Positions 1-6,525 of a stretch of 8,224 nucleotides of DNA are shown here, piece by piece. The notes under the pieces were generated by a model. The model did no database searches, was not told the DNA's origin, and saw only the letters and a program-made list of their open reading frames with translations. Both the position numbers and the translations under genes were made by a program. Position 1 is the stretch's first letter. The number at the start of each line of letters is the position of its first letter. Origin of the DNA: Pseudomonadota bacterium (GTDB lineage Bacteria; Pseudomonadota; Alphaproteobacteria; Rhizobiales; Xanthobacteraceae); contig JAEYTQ010000720.1 in assembly GCA_023433965.1 (NCBI GenBank), forward strand, positions 1 through 8,224. Direction: 5' to 3'.

Positions 1-1233
1 CTGGCGAAGGCCGTGAACTACGATTCCGCCGGCACCGTCGAGTTCGTCGCGGGGCAGGACAAGAGCTTCTACTTCCTGGAGATGAACACGCGCCTTCAGG
101 TCGAGCATCCCGTCACCGAGCTCGTCACCGGCATCGATCTCGTCGAGCAGATGATCCGCGTCGCGAGCGGCGAGAAGCTCGCTATCGCGCAGAGGGACGT
201 CACGCTGACCGGCTGGGCGGTGGAATCGCGCCTCTATGCCGAAGACCCGTTCCGCAACTTCCTGCCCTCGATCGGGCGCCTCGTGAAATATCGCCCGCCG
301 GCGGAAGCCAGCCACGACGGCATCACGATCCGCAACGACACCGGCGTGCAGGAGGGCGGCGAGATCTCGATCCATTACGATCCGATGATCGCCAAGCTGG
401 TCACGCATGCACCCTCGCGAGCCGCGGCAATCGAGGCGCAGGCGACCGCGCTGGATTCGTTCTACGTTGACGGCATCAGGCACAATATCCCGTTCCTGTC
501 GGCGCTGATGCATCATCCGCGCTGGCGCGAGGGACGGCTGTCGACCGGCTTCATCGCCGAGGAATTCCCCAAGGGTTTTGCGGTGCGCGTGCCCGAAGGC
601 GAGATCGCACGCCGCATCGCCGCGGTCGGCGCCGCGATCGATCACGTGCTCGGCGAGCGCAAGCGGCAGATCTCCGGCCAAATGGGTGGCCGGGTCGTGC
701 AGCGCGAGCGCCGCCGCGCGGTTTGGCTCGACCGCCAGGAGATACTGCTCGAAGTGGCGCGCGAGGGAGAGGCCATCGCGATCCGCTTCATCGATGCCGG
801 GGGCAAGGCCGGCAATGCGCATCTGTTGCAGTCGCCGTGGAAGCCGGGCGATCCGGTCTGGCAGGGCTCCATCGACGGCCATCTCGTCGCGGTGCAGACG
901 CGCCCGATTGCGAACGGCATTCGTCTCGCGCATCAGGGCGTCGAGGTGCCGGTCTATGTCTGGACCGAGGCGGAAGCAGCGTCCGCGCGGCTGATGCCGG
1001 TCACGACGGCCTCCGACAGCGGCAAGAAGCTGCTCTGCCCAATGCCCGGCCTCGTGGTCTCGATCGCTGTGACGGAGGGGCAGGAGGTCAAGGCCGGCGA
1101 GACGCTCGCGGTCGTCGAAGCCATGAAGATGCAGAACGTGCTGCGCGCCGAGCAGGATGGTACGGTGAAGAAGATCCACGCCAGCGCCGGTGCGACGCTC
1201 GCGGTGGACGCGCTGATTTTGGAGTTTGCGTAG
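1..1233 (+). CDS. pccA: Propionyl-CoA carboxylase alpha subunit, biotin carboxylase + biotin carrier (5' truncated by window)
   Basis: This is the C-terminal 410 residues of a biotin-dependent acyl-CoA carboxylase alpha subunit. Such proteins carboxylate biotin with ATP and bicarbonate and pass the CO2 to an acyl-CoA through a separate beta subunit. The frame is open from base 1, so the gene starts outside the window. Visible residues 27-40 carry the end of the ATP-grasp core (EMNTRLQVEHPVTE), with the residues matching E. coli AccC E288, N290, R292 and E296. R77 in AVESRLYAED matches AccC R338. The biotin carboxylase C-terminal domain runs to about residue 180. Residues 190-335 fit the BT linker domain that contacts the beta subunit. 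Residues 344-410 form the biotinyl domain, with EAMKM at 374-378 and the biotinylated Lys376 34 residues from the C-terminus. The BT-like region and the CPMPG...EAMKMQN style favour PccA over AccC. Methylcrotonyl-CoA or acetyl-CoA carboxylase alpha cannot be excluded. The beta subunit gene is not in view. Confidence 0.9.
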   Translation: MAKAVNYDSAGTVEFVAGQDKSFYFLEMNTRLQVEHPVTELVTGIDLVEQMIRVASGEKLAIAQRDVTLTGWAVESRLYAEDPFRNFLPSIGRLVKYRPPAEASHDGITIRNDTGVQEGGEISIHYDPMIAKLVTHAPSRAAAIEAQATALDSFYVDGIRHNIPFLSALMHHPRWREGRLSTGFIAEEFPKGFAVRVPEGEIARRIAAVGAAIDHVLGERKRQISGQMGGRVVQRERRRAVWLDRQEILLEVAREGEAIAIRFIDAGGKAGNAHLLQSPWKPGDPVWQGSIDGHLVAVQTRPIANGIRLAHQGVEVPVYVWTEAEAASARLMPVTTASDSGKKLLCPMPGLVVSIAVTEGQEVKAGETLAVVEAMKMQNVLRAEQDGTVKKIHASAGATLAVDALILEFA

Positions 1234-1258
1234 AGCGCTCCAGAGCACGACAGTCGAC

Positions 1259-1362
1259 CCTCACCCTGCGGAGCCGCGCTTGCGCGGCATCTCGAAGGGC
1301 GAGGCCACAGCCGGGCCTGCATCCTTCGAGACGCGCGCAAGAGCGCGCTCCTCGAGATGAGG
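1259..1362. repeat. Double-hairpin inverted repeat (REP-like intergenic element)
   Basis: The left arm (1259-1306) and right arm (1314-1362) are imperfect reverse complements separated by 7 bp. Both have the order cctca, gag, hairpin, tctcgaagg, ggcc. Each arm also folds on itself: gccgcg (1273-1278) pairs with cgcggc (1283-1288), and gcgcgc (1333-1338) with gcgcgc (1343-1348), each around a 4-nt loop. The outer ends match as cctca/tgagg. The element fills most of the spacer between pccA and the next gene. From memory, sequences of this pattern are dispersed between genes in Bradyrhizobium and relatives; copy number cannot be tested here. If transcribed, it could fold into a cruciform-like RNA that protects the upstream mRNA end or weakens read-through. 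Confidence 0.75.
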
Positions 1363-1380
1363 AATAGAGAAGAGGCAACC

Positions 1381-2247
1381 ATGGCCTTTCGGTCCCGCCG
1401 CGAGAAACTTCGCTCCATCCTGTCGGGCGACATTTGCGTCCATCCCGGCTCGGTCTATGACGCGATCTCGATCCGCATTGCCGAGGATCTCGGTTTTCCG
1501 CTCGGCATGTTCGGCGGATCGGTCGCTTCGCTGGCCGTGCTCGGCGACCCCGATGTCACCCTGATCACCCTCACCGAGCTTGCCGAGCAGATGCGGCGGA
1601 TGTCCCGCGCTTCGGCGCTTCCCGTTTTGGTCGATGCCGATCACGGCTATGGCAATGCGCTGAACGTGCGCCGCACGGTGCAGGAGCTGGAGACGGCGGG
1701 CGCCGCCGGGCTCACCATCGAGGACACGCTGCTGCCGGCTGCGTTCGGCGAGACGAAGGCGCAGCTGATCTCGCTCGAGGAAGGAATCGGCAAGATGAAG
1801 GCGGCGCTCGACGGCCGCAGCGATCCCTCTCTGGTTGTCATGGGCCGCACGGGGGCAGCCGCGATCACCTCGATCGAGGATGCGGTTCGCCGCGCCCGGG
1901 CTTACGAGGCGGCCGGGATCGATGCGCTGTTCTTCACCGGTATCAAGTCGCGCGCCGAGCTCGAGGCCATCGCGTCCGCCACGCGCCTGCCGATCGTGCT
2001 CGGCGGCGCGCCGGCGGAGTTGAGCGCGCTCGATGACCTCGCGGGGCAGCGCGTCCGCATCGCGCTCCAGGGGCATGCACCGATCGCCGCCGCGATGCAG
2101 GCGGTTTACGAGACGCAAAAGGCGCTGCGTGAAGGCGTCGCGCCGAAAGGCCTCCGTGGGCTCGCGTCCTCCGAGCTGACGGCCCGCGTCACGCGTGAGG
2201 CCGACGTCAGGGCGCGCAGCGCCGACGTCCTTGGGCTGAAGAGATGA
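1381..2247 (+). CDS. Oxaloacetate decarboxylase-like enzyme, isocitrate lyase/PEP mutase superfamily
   Basis: This is a 288-residue (beta/alpha)8-barrel enzyme of the PEP mutase/isocitrate lyase superfamily. It matches the pattern of the Pseudomonas PA4872-type oxaloacetate decarboxylase, which makes pyruvate and CO2 with Mg2+ and is about 287 residues long. Visible motifs are [10 protein letters not shown] (21-30), GGSVAS ending at Ser50, VDADHGYGN (84-92) with the metal-binding aspartates, IEDT (113-116), MGRTGA with Arg156, and GHAP with His232. The Ser, Asp, Arg and His residues lie near the positions I recall as substrate and Mg contacts in PA4872. I chose the ATG at 1381 because agagg (1371-1375) sits 5 nt upstream. 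An in-frame ATG at 1357 lies inside the palindromic repeat and would add eight unconserved-looking residues. The gene lies about 150 bp behind pccA and its stop overlaps the acylphosphatase start. Another alpha-keto acid lyase activity remains possible. Confidence 0.87.
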   Translation: MAFRSRREKLRSILSGDICVHPGSVYDAISIRIAEDLGFPLGMFGGSVASLAVLGDPDVTLITLTELAEQMRRMSRASALPVLVDADHGYGNALNVRRTVQELETAGAAGLTIEDTLLPAAFGETKAQLISLEEGIGKMKAALDGRSDPSLVVMGRTGAAAITSIEDAVRRARAYEAAGIDALFFTGIKSRAELEAIASATRLPIVLGGAPAELSALDDLAGQRVRIALQGHAPIAAAMQAVYETQKALREGVAPKGLRGLASSELTARVTREADVRARSADVLGLKR

Positions 2248-2543
2248 GCCGGGCGATCCTCCAGGTCGCGATCCGCGGGCGCGTGCAGGGCGTCGGCTAT
2301 CGAGCCTGGGTCGAGTACCAGGCGACGACGAGCGGCCTCGAAGGCTGGGTCCGCAACCGCCGCGACGGCAGTGTGGAAGCGCTGTTCGCGGGCACGCCGC
2401 AACACGTCGCGGACATGGTCGCGCTCTGCCGCCACGGCCCGCCGTCCTCGCGCGTCGACAGTGTCACGAGCGAGACGGCAAGTGTGGACGATCTGAATCT
2501 GCGCCGGGGAGGGGAATCGTTTTCGGTGCTGCCGACGGTGTAG
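2244..2543 (+). CDS. acyP: Acylphosphatase
   Basis: This is a 99-residue protein, the usual size for acylphosphatases, which hydrolyse the carboxyl-phosphate bond of small acyl phosphates in the cytoplasm. The signature GRVQGVGYR (12-20) carries the phosphate-binding loop and catalytic Arg20. [16 protein letters not shown] (31-46) carries the second signature with catalytic Asn38. The C-terminal SFSVLPTV resembles the last strand of the ferredoxin-like fold. The ATG overlaps the TGA of the upstream decarboxylase-like gene (ATGA, 2244-2247), so the two are almost certainly co-transcribed and translationally coupled. The physiological substrate of bacterial acylphosphatases is generally unclear. 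Here the neighbours suggest, without proving, a link to acyl-CoA/organic acid turnover. The stop lies 6 bp from the stop of the convergent histidine kinase gene. Confidence 0.93.
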   Translation: MSRAILQVAIRGRVQGVGYRAWVEYQATTSGLEGWVRNRRDGSVEALFAGTPQHVADMVALCRHGPPSSRVDSVTSETASVDDLNLRRGGESFSVLPTV

Positions 2544-2549
2544 GTCCGG

Positions 2550-4067
2550 TCACCTCGGCAATTTTGCGATGGCCTCGCTCAGCTCGTGGATCTCGTAGGG
2601 CTTGCGCAGGATCGGGAAATCGCCGCGGACGCCGGCGGCGACCTCGCTGTAACCGGTCGCAAGCAGGATCGGCAGGCCGGGGTGGATCTGGCGGAGGTGA
2701 CGGGCGAGACTAAGGCCGTCCATCTTGCCGGGCATGACGATGTCGGAGAATACGAAATCGACTCCATTGCTCTCGAGCTCGCGCAGCGCCGCTTCGGCAT
2801 CGGCGACCCGGCGTACCTGATAGCCGAGCTGCTCCAGAAGGCCGGTGCTGACCAGCGCAACGTCGGGATTGTCCTCGACAAGCAGCACCGTGCCGCTGCC
2901 GCGGAGCGGCGCCCCCGGCGTCTCTCGCGACGGCGCATCAGTGCCGCGCGGCAGGAGAATGGTGAAGGTCGTGCCCCTTCCGAGCTCGCTTGCGACTTTC
3001 ACGGTCCCCCCGGCCTGGTGGGCGAAGCCGTGTACCTGCGACAGGCCGAGACCCGTGCCCTTTCCGATCGGCTTGGTCGTGAAGAACGGCTCGAAGATCT
3101 TGTCGAGAACGTCGGAGGGAATTCCGAGCCCGGTATCACTGACCTCGATTGCGACGAAATCGCCGGCAAGCGGCGCCTCGTTCAGCTCGACATTACGCGC
3201 CCGGATCGTCACCGTGCCGCCGTCCGGCATCGCGTCGCGGGCATTGATGACGAGGTTGAGCAGCGCGGTCTCGAGCTCGGAGACGTCGGTGTTGATAGGC
3301 GAGGTGTCGGAGTGAATGTCGAAGGCGAGGCGCACGGAGCTGCCGACGCCGGCCTCGAGCACCTCGCGGATCGCGGCGACGCGTTCGGCGAAATCGATCG
3401 CCTGCGGGTTGACGCTCTGCCGCCGCGCGAAGGTGAGGAGCTGGTTGGTCAGCGCGGCACCGCGTCTGGTCGCGGTCTCGATCGCCGACATGGCGCGCGC
3501 GAGCCTGGGGTCCTCGGCGGTGCCCTTCTTCAGGATGTGAAGGCTGCCACTGATGATCATCAGGAGATTGTTGAAGTCGTGCGCGACCCCGCCGGTGAGC
3601 TGTCCGAGTGCATCGAATTTCTGCGACTCGGCGAGCTGCTTGTGCATCGCCTCGAGCTTGAGCTGGGCATTGCGCCGCTCTGTGATGTCGCGCGTGATCT
3701 TGGCGAATCCGATCAGTGCGCCGTCCTCGTAGATCGGGTCGATCACGACGCTGGCCCAGAAGAAGGTGCCATCCTTGCGGACGCGCCAGCCTTCCTCCTC
3801 GTATCGGCCCTTTTGCCGCGCGATGCCAAGCGCCCGCGCGGGCTTGCCGTTGGCGCGGTCCGTCTCGGTGTAAAAACGGGAAAAATGCTGTCCAAGGATC
3901 TCGCCGGGCGAGTAGCCCTTGATGCGTTCGCCGCCGATGTTCCAGCTGGTGATGATGCCGTTGGGGTCCAGCATGTAGAGCGCGTAATCCGCGACTCCCT
4001 CAACCAACAGGCGGAAACTGCGTTCGCTCTCGAACAAGTCTCTCTGTTGATTGAGTTTTTCGACCAT
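2550..4067 (-). CDS. Soluble PAS-domain hybrid sensor histidine kinase with C-terminal receiver
   Basis: This is a 505-residue two-component sensor that autophosphorylates on histidine and can pass the phosphate to its own receiver. Order: a short N-terminal helix with QQRDLFESE, a PAS domain at about 14-130 (VADYALYMLDPNGIITSWN, then the PAC-like end GFAKITRDITERR), and a linker helix. The H-box ALGQLTGGVAHDFNN holds His163. The N-box NLVINARDAM has Asn275. DTGLGIP begins at Asp311 and GKGTGLGL spans 336-342. The receiver covers about 393-505, with acidic Glu398/Asp399, phosphoacceptor Asp442 in FSDIVMPG, Thr471 and Lys489. No signal peptide or membrane span is visible, so it should sense a cytoplasmic cue; the PAS ligand is unknown. 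No separate response regulator or phosphotransfer gene is in the window. It lies 117 bp downstream of the lysR gene on the same strand, and the ribosome binding site before the ATG is weak. Confidence 0.93.
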   Translation of the reverse strand: MVEKLNQQRDLFESERSFRLLVEGVADYALYMLDPNGIITSWNIGGERIKGYSPGEILGQHFSRFYTETDRANGKPARALGIARQKGRYEEEGWRVRKDGTFFWASVVIDPIYEDGALIGFAKITRDITERRNAQLKLEAMHKQLAESQKFDALGQLTGGVAHDFNNLLMIISGSLHILKKGTAEDPRLARAMSAIETATRRGAALTNQLLTFARRQSVNPQAIDFAERVAAIREVLEAGVGSSVRLAFDIHSDTSPINTDVSELETALLNLVINARDAMPDGGTVTIRARNVELNEAPLAGDFVAIEVSDTGLGIPSDVLDKIFEPFFTTKPIGKGTGLGLSQVHGFAHQAGGTVKVASELGRGTTFTILLPRGTDAPSRETPGAPLRGSGTVLLVEDNPDVALVSTGLLEQLGYQVRRVADAEAALRELESNGVDFVFSDIVMPGKMDGLSLARHLRQIHPGLPILLATGYSEVAAGVRGDFPILRKPYEIHELSEAIAKLPR

Positions 4068-4156
4068 TCCAGACCCCGCCTCGACCGGGACAAACGCCGC
4101 AGGGGTGGATTGGTACCCAGGGAGATGGGAAATTTTTGGGGCAGCCGAGCGGTCTG

Positions 4157-4188
4157 CAGCGGCCGCTGACGCCCGACGGCGCCGTCAG
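4157..4188 (-). terminator. Tandem palindromes at the 3' end of the LysR gene (possible weak terminator)
   Basis: Two perfect 12-nt palindromes stand side by side: gacggcgccgtc (4175-4186, overlapping the LysR stop codon) and cagcggccgctg (4157-4168). A longer stem ctgacg (4166-4171) with cgtcag (4183-4188) can also form. No T-run follows in the reading direction, only an AAAAATTT stretch about 20 bp further on, so intrinsic termination is doubtful. The hairpins may simply separate the LysR gene from the kinase gene downstream. Confidence 0.25.
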
Positions 4189-5036
4189 GCCGCCGCGCTC
4201 CGGAACGTCGCCGCAACCGTCCGCAGTGCGGCACGCTTGGCGGGGTCGCTGACCTTCGAATGCAGCATCACTTTCGAGCCGCCGAGCTTCGGCAGCCGAT
4301 GCGCCGGTCCGATGTCGGTCAGCCCGGGAGGCGCGATCCGCCGCGCCAGAGGCGCGATGGCGAGACCGGCCAGTGCGGCAGCGACCACCGCGGTGACGCC
4401 GCCGCCGACGAAGCGTTCTCGCCAGGCGATACCGGCCTTGTCGAGCGCGCGCACCGCGAGGGCGCGGACGCCGCAGGGGGGCGCGAGCGTTGCAAGCGGC
4501 AGCGGCTCGCCCTTCGGTACGGTGAAGCGCCGTGACGAGAACCAGCCGAATTCGTCCTCGGTCAGCTTCTCGCCGCCGCGGCGGCTGCCTTCCTGGCGCA
4601 CGATCACCGCATCCAGCTCGCCCGCATCATAGGCATCCTGCATCGCGCGCGAGAAGCCGATGGTGACGGCGAGGGAGAGGTTCGGCGACATCGCGTAAAG
4701 CCGTTCGAGCAGCGGCACCAGCTCTGGCCCGGCGGCGTGATCGGAGATGCCCAGCGTGAGGGAGGGGGCGGCCGAAGCGTCGCCTGACAGCGCGCGATCA
4801 TGCGCTTCAAGCAGCGCGTGGGCGCGATCGAGGAACGCGGCGCCCTCAGCGGTGAGCCGGACCGCCCGCGGCGAGCGCTCGACGAGGCGCTTTCCCAGCA
4901 ATGTCTCGAGCCGCTGCAGCTTCAGGCTGACCGCCGCTTGGGTCGTCCCCAGCGCCTCGGCAGCGCGCGTGAAGCTCCGGAGGTCGGCAACCAGAAGGAA
5001 CGCCTGGACGGTGGTGATGTCGAGTGTGGCGCTCAT
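4185..5036 (-). CDS. LysR-family transcriptional regulator
   Basis: This is a 283-residue LysR-type DNA-binding regulator. The N-terminal winged helix-turn-helix is about residues 7-65: VQAFLLVADLRSFTRAAEAL, then TTQAAVSLKLQRLETLLGKRLVER, and the wing ending LTAEG. A linker helix follows (AAFLDRAHALLEAHDRAL). The effector-binding domain runs from about 92 (LTLGISDH) to the end. The length is slightly short of the usual 290-310. The gene is divergent from the tautomerase gene across a 111-bp AT-rich spacer with a LysR-type palindrome, so control of that gene plus autoregulation is the natural reading. The effector cannot be read from the sequence. The histidine kinase gene lies 117 bp downstream on the same strand and might be read from the same transcript. 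Confidence 0.93.
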   Translation of the reverse strand: MSATLDITTVQAFLLVADLRSFTRAAEALGTTQAAVSLKLQRLETLLGKRLVERSPRAVRLTAEGAAFLDRAHALLEAHDRALSGDASAAPSLTLGISDHAAGPELVPLLERLYAMSPNLSLAVTIGFSRAMQDAYDAGELDAVIVRQEGSRRGGEKLTEDEFGWFSSRRFTVPKGEPLPLATLAPPCGVRALAVRALDKAGIAWRERFVGGGVTAVVAAALAGLAIAPLARRIAPPGLTDIGPAHRLPKLGGSKVMLHSKVSDPAKRAALRTVAATFRSAAA

Positions 5037-5046
5037 TACTACTCGT

Positions 5047-5063
5047 TATCATTGATATGGATA
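5047..5063. promoter_or_regulatory. Candidate LysR-type operator, TATC-N9-GATA
   Basis: TATC (5047-5050) and GATA (5060-5063) form an interrupted palindrome 17 bp long. It contains the T-N11-A core and the ATC-N9-GAT pattern known for LysR-type boxes. It lies in the only AT-rich stretch of this region, between the divergent LysR and tautomerase genes, about 11 bp upstream of the LysR ATG and 85 bp before the tautomerase ATG. A further GATAA at 5066-5070 and TATC at 5073-5076 could provide a second half-site. TTGATA (5052-5057) with TATCAA (5073-5078), 15 bp apart, is a weak candidate promoter towards the tautomerase gene. Confidence 0.55.
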
Positions 5064-5101
5064 TAGATAAGGTATCAAAATGAAGTCGCGAGGTCTAGCT
5101 T

Positions 5102-5140
5102 CTCACCAACGCCGCGCTTGTTGCGCAGCATCTCGAGGAG
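5102..5140 (+). repeat. Probable half-copy of the 1259-1362 repeat in the tautomerase leader
   Basis: This leader shares three ordered blocks with the left arm of the repeat at 1260-1299: ctcacc, then the identical 10-mer gccgcgcttg (5111-5120, against 1273-1282), then gcatctcga (5128-5136, against 1287-1295). Gaps of a few bases separate the blocks. The inner hairpin is reduced to gcgc (5114-5117) and gcgc (5123-5126). The last bases, aggag (5136-5140), serve as ribosome binding site for the following ATG. I see only one arm here, not the pair. Confidence 0.5.
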
Positions 5141-5147
5141 AACGACC

Positions 5148-5570
5148 ATGCCGCTGATCACCGTGTCCTATGTCTCTTCCCGTCAGTCGCCGTCCCTGAA
5201 GGCTGACATCGCCAATGCCGTGTCCGAGCTCACTGCCGAGATTTTGCACAAGGATCCGAAGGTCACCGCCATCATCGTGAAGTCCGTGGATGCCGGCGAC
5301 TGGTTCGCCGGTGGCACCTCGCTCGCCGAGCAGAAGCTCGCAAGCTACTGGATCGACATCCACGTCACCGAAGGTACCAACACCAAGGACGAGAGGGCGG
5401 CCTACCTCGCCGCCATGTTCAAGCGGATGGCCGAGATCCTGGGCCCGCTGCATCCCGAGACCTATCTGCATGTCGACGAGGTCAGGGGCGACGCCTACGG
5501 CTTTGGCGGCCTGACCCAGGAGCGGCGCTACATCGCCGGCAAGCTGAAGGTCTCGCTGGAGGTGGCGTGA
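5148..5570 (+). CDS. Tautomerase-superfamily protein (4-oxalocrotonate tautomerase-like, long form)
   Basis: This is a 140-residue protein starting MPLITVSY. In the tautomerase superfamily the initiator Met is removed and Pro2 becomes the N-terminal catalytic base for keto-enol tautomerisation or related chemistry. At 140 residues it is about twice the 60-odd residues of 4-oxalocrotonate tautomerase. That fits the fused beta-alpha-beta form, with one unit at about 2-45 and a second at about 66-99 (YWIDIHVTEGTNTKDERAAY). I chose the ATG at 5148 because it places Pro at position 2 and has aggag 7 nt upstream. The substrate is not known; long-form relatives include dehalogenases and malonate semialdehyde decarboxylase, and I cannot choose among them. 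It stands alone, divergent from the LysR regulator that probably controls it. A hairpin follows 11 bp after the stop. Confidence 0.85.
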   Translation: MPLITVSYVSSRQSPSLKADIANAVSELTAEILHKDPKVTAIIVKSVDAGDWFAGGTSLAEQKLASYWIDIHVTEGTNTKDERAAYLAAMFKRMAEILGPLHPETYLHVDEVRGDAYGFGGLTQERRYIAGKLKVSLEVA

Positions 5571-5581
5571 AGGGGACGCCG

Positions 5582-5601
5582 CGGGTGACTCAACTCACCC
5601 G
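5582..5601. terminator. Perfect 7-bp stem-loop between the tautomerase and lipB 3' ends
   Basis: cgggtga (5582-5588) and tcacccg (5595-5601) pair perfectly around the 6-nt loop ctcaac, 11 bp after the tautomerase stop codon. The lipB gene ends on the opposite strand at 5686. The hairpin could act for transcripts from either side. No T-run follows on either strand, so its role as an intrinsic terminator is uncertain. Confidence 0.4.
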
Positions 5602-5685
5602 GCCCGAAGCAGCTCGCCGCCTGGAGCAGAACTTCGGCGTCGTTGAGCCGCAGAGAATGCCCAGCACGTAAGGCAAACAGGAGGC

Positions 5686-6423
5686 CTAGACCGCAGCTTC
5701 CGGCAGCAGCGCGCGGGTCGGCCCGAACAGCTCCTCGAATGCCTGTCGCAGCGCGACATCGACATCGGCCATGGTCACGAGCTGGCCGAGATCGACCAGC
5801 GAGGTGACGCCGTAGCGGGGATCGACGACACCGCAAGGCACGATACCGGCGAAATGCGACAGCTCCGGCTCGACATTGATGGCGATGCCGTGGAACGAGA
5901 CCCAGCGCTTCAGGCGGACGCCGATCGCCGCGATCTTGTCCTCGTGATCCGTTCCCTTGTCGGGCCGTCTGACCCAGACGCCGACCCGGTCCTCGCGCCG
6001 CTCGCCGCGGACGTTGAAGGCGGCGAGCGTCTTCAGGATCAATTCCTCGAGGCTGGCGACATAGGCCCGCACGTCCGGGCGGCGGCGCTTGAGGTCGAGC
6101 ATGATGTAGGCCACCCGCTGACCGGGCCCGTGATAGGTCAGCTGTCCGCCGCGCCCGGTGGCAAAGGTCGGGAATCGGGGATCGAGCAGATCGCTTGCCT
6201 TGCCCGAGGTGCCGGATGTGTAAAGCGGGGGGTGCTCGAGCAGCCAGGCCAGCTCGGGGGCCTCGCCCGCCGCGATCGCCGCAACGCGGGCCTCCATGGC
6301 GGCCACGGCATCTGGATAGGCCACCGGCGTGTCCGAGATCCGCCACTCGACGGGCTCGCCGTCGGAGGCGGAAAACGACGTCAAATCGAGCTGCTGGCGA
6401 GGGTTTTGCGGCGAATTAACCAT
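5686..6423 (-). CDS. lipB: Octanoyl-[acyl-carrier-protein]:protein N-octanoyltransferase (lipoyl transferase B)
   Basis: This is a 245-residue enzyme that moves octanoyl groups from acyl carrier protein to the lipoyl domains of 2-oxoacid dehydrogenases and glycine cleavage H protein, the first step of endogenous lipoate synthesis in the cytoplasm. Family motifs in order are [14 protein letters not shown] (61-74), [17 protein letters not shown] (90-106), [23 protein letters not shown] (162-184) and GIVPCGV (193-199). Lys163 and Cys197 correspond to the catalytic Lys/Cys pair of LipB. The protein is longer than E. coli LipB (213) mainly through an N-terminal extension of roughly 20 residues. 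The ATG at 6423 has no clear Shine-Dalgarno sequence; a later start would have to lie at Met43, which would cut into the fold. LipA is not in the window. The gene is divergent from the SpoA-domain gene. Confidence 0.95.
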   Translation of the reverse strand: MVNSPQNPRQQLDLTSFSASDGEPVEWRISDTPVAYPDAVAAMEARVAAIAAGEAPELAWLLEHPPLYTSGTSGKASDLLDPRFPTFATGRGGQLTYHGPGQRVAYIMLDLKRRRPDVRAYVASLEELILKTLAAFNVRGERREDRVGVWVRRPDKGTDHEDKIAAIGVRLKRWVSFHGIAINVEPELSHFAGIVPCGVVDPRYGVTSLVDLGQLVTMADVDVALRQAFEELFGPTRALLPEAAV

Positions 6424-6462
6424 TGGCTAACCATAACGTGGTGATCATCTCGGGGGCAAACG

Positions 6463-6506
6463 CCAAGTCCTTTGGCCAAGTCCCAAATCGTTTAGTCCAA
6501 GTCCCA
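6463..6506 (+). repeat. Three direct CCAAGTCC repeats upstream of the SpoA-domain gene
   Basis: CCAAGTCC occurs at 6463-6470, 6476-6483 and 6497-6504. The second and third copies extend to the 10-mer CCAAGTCCCA and start 21 bp apart, close to two helical turns. The first and second start 13 bp apart. All lie in the 102-bp spacer between divergent lipB and the FliN-like gene. A regulator binding site is possible; a chance short tandem duplication is the alternative. Confidence 0.35.
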
Positions 6507-6525
6507 GGTTGCAGCGGTCCTGACA

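Noticed and set aside
1357..1380. Earlier in-frame ATG for the decarboxylase-like gene
   Set aside because: It lies within the right arm of the palindromic repeat and lacks a ribosome binding site, while the ATG at 1381 has agagg at good spacing and begins at the family's usual N-terminus.
1261..2118. 285-codon open frame on the - strand
   Set aside because: It is antisense to the decarboxylase-like gene, is Arg-rich, lacks domains and ends inside the palindromic repeat.
2586..4169. 527-codon open frame on the + strand, longer than the kinase gene it lies opposite
   Set aside because: The minus strand encodes every diagnostic histidine kinase and receiver motif. The plus product has no recognisable domain and is an antisense shadow of GC-rich codon use, which suppresses stops on the other strand.
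5528..6346. 272-codon open frame on the - strand overlapping lipB in another frame
   Set aside because: It is a low-complexity Arg/Gly/Ala-rich product; the lipB frame carries all the family motifs.
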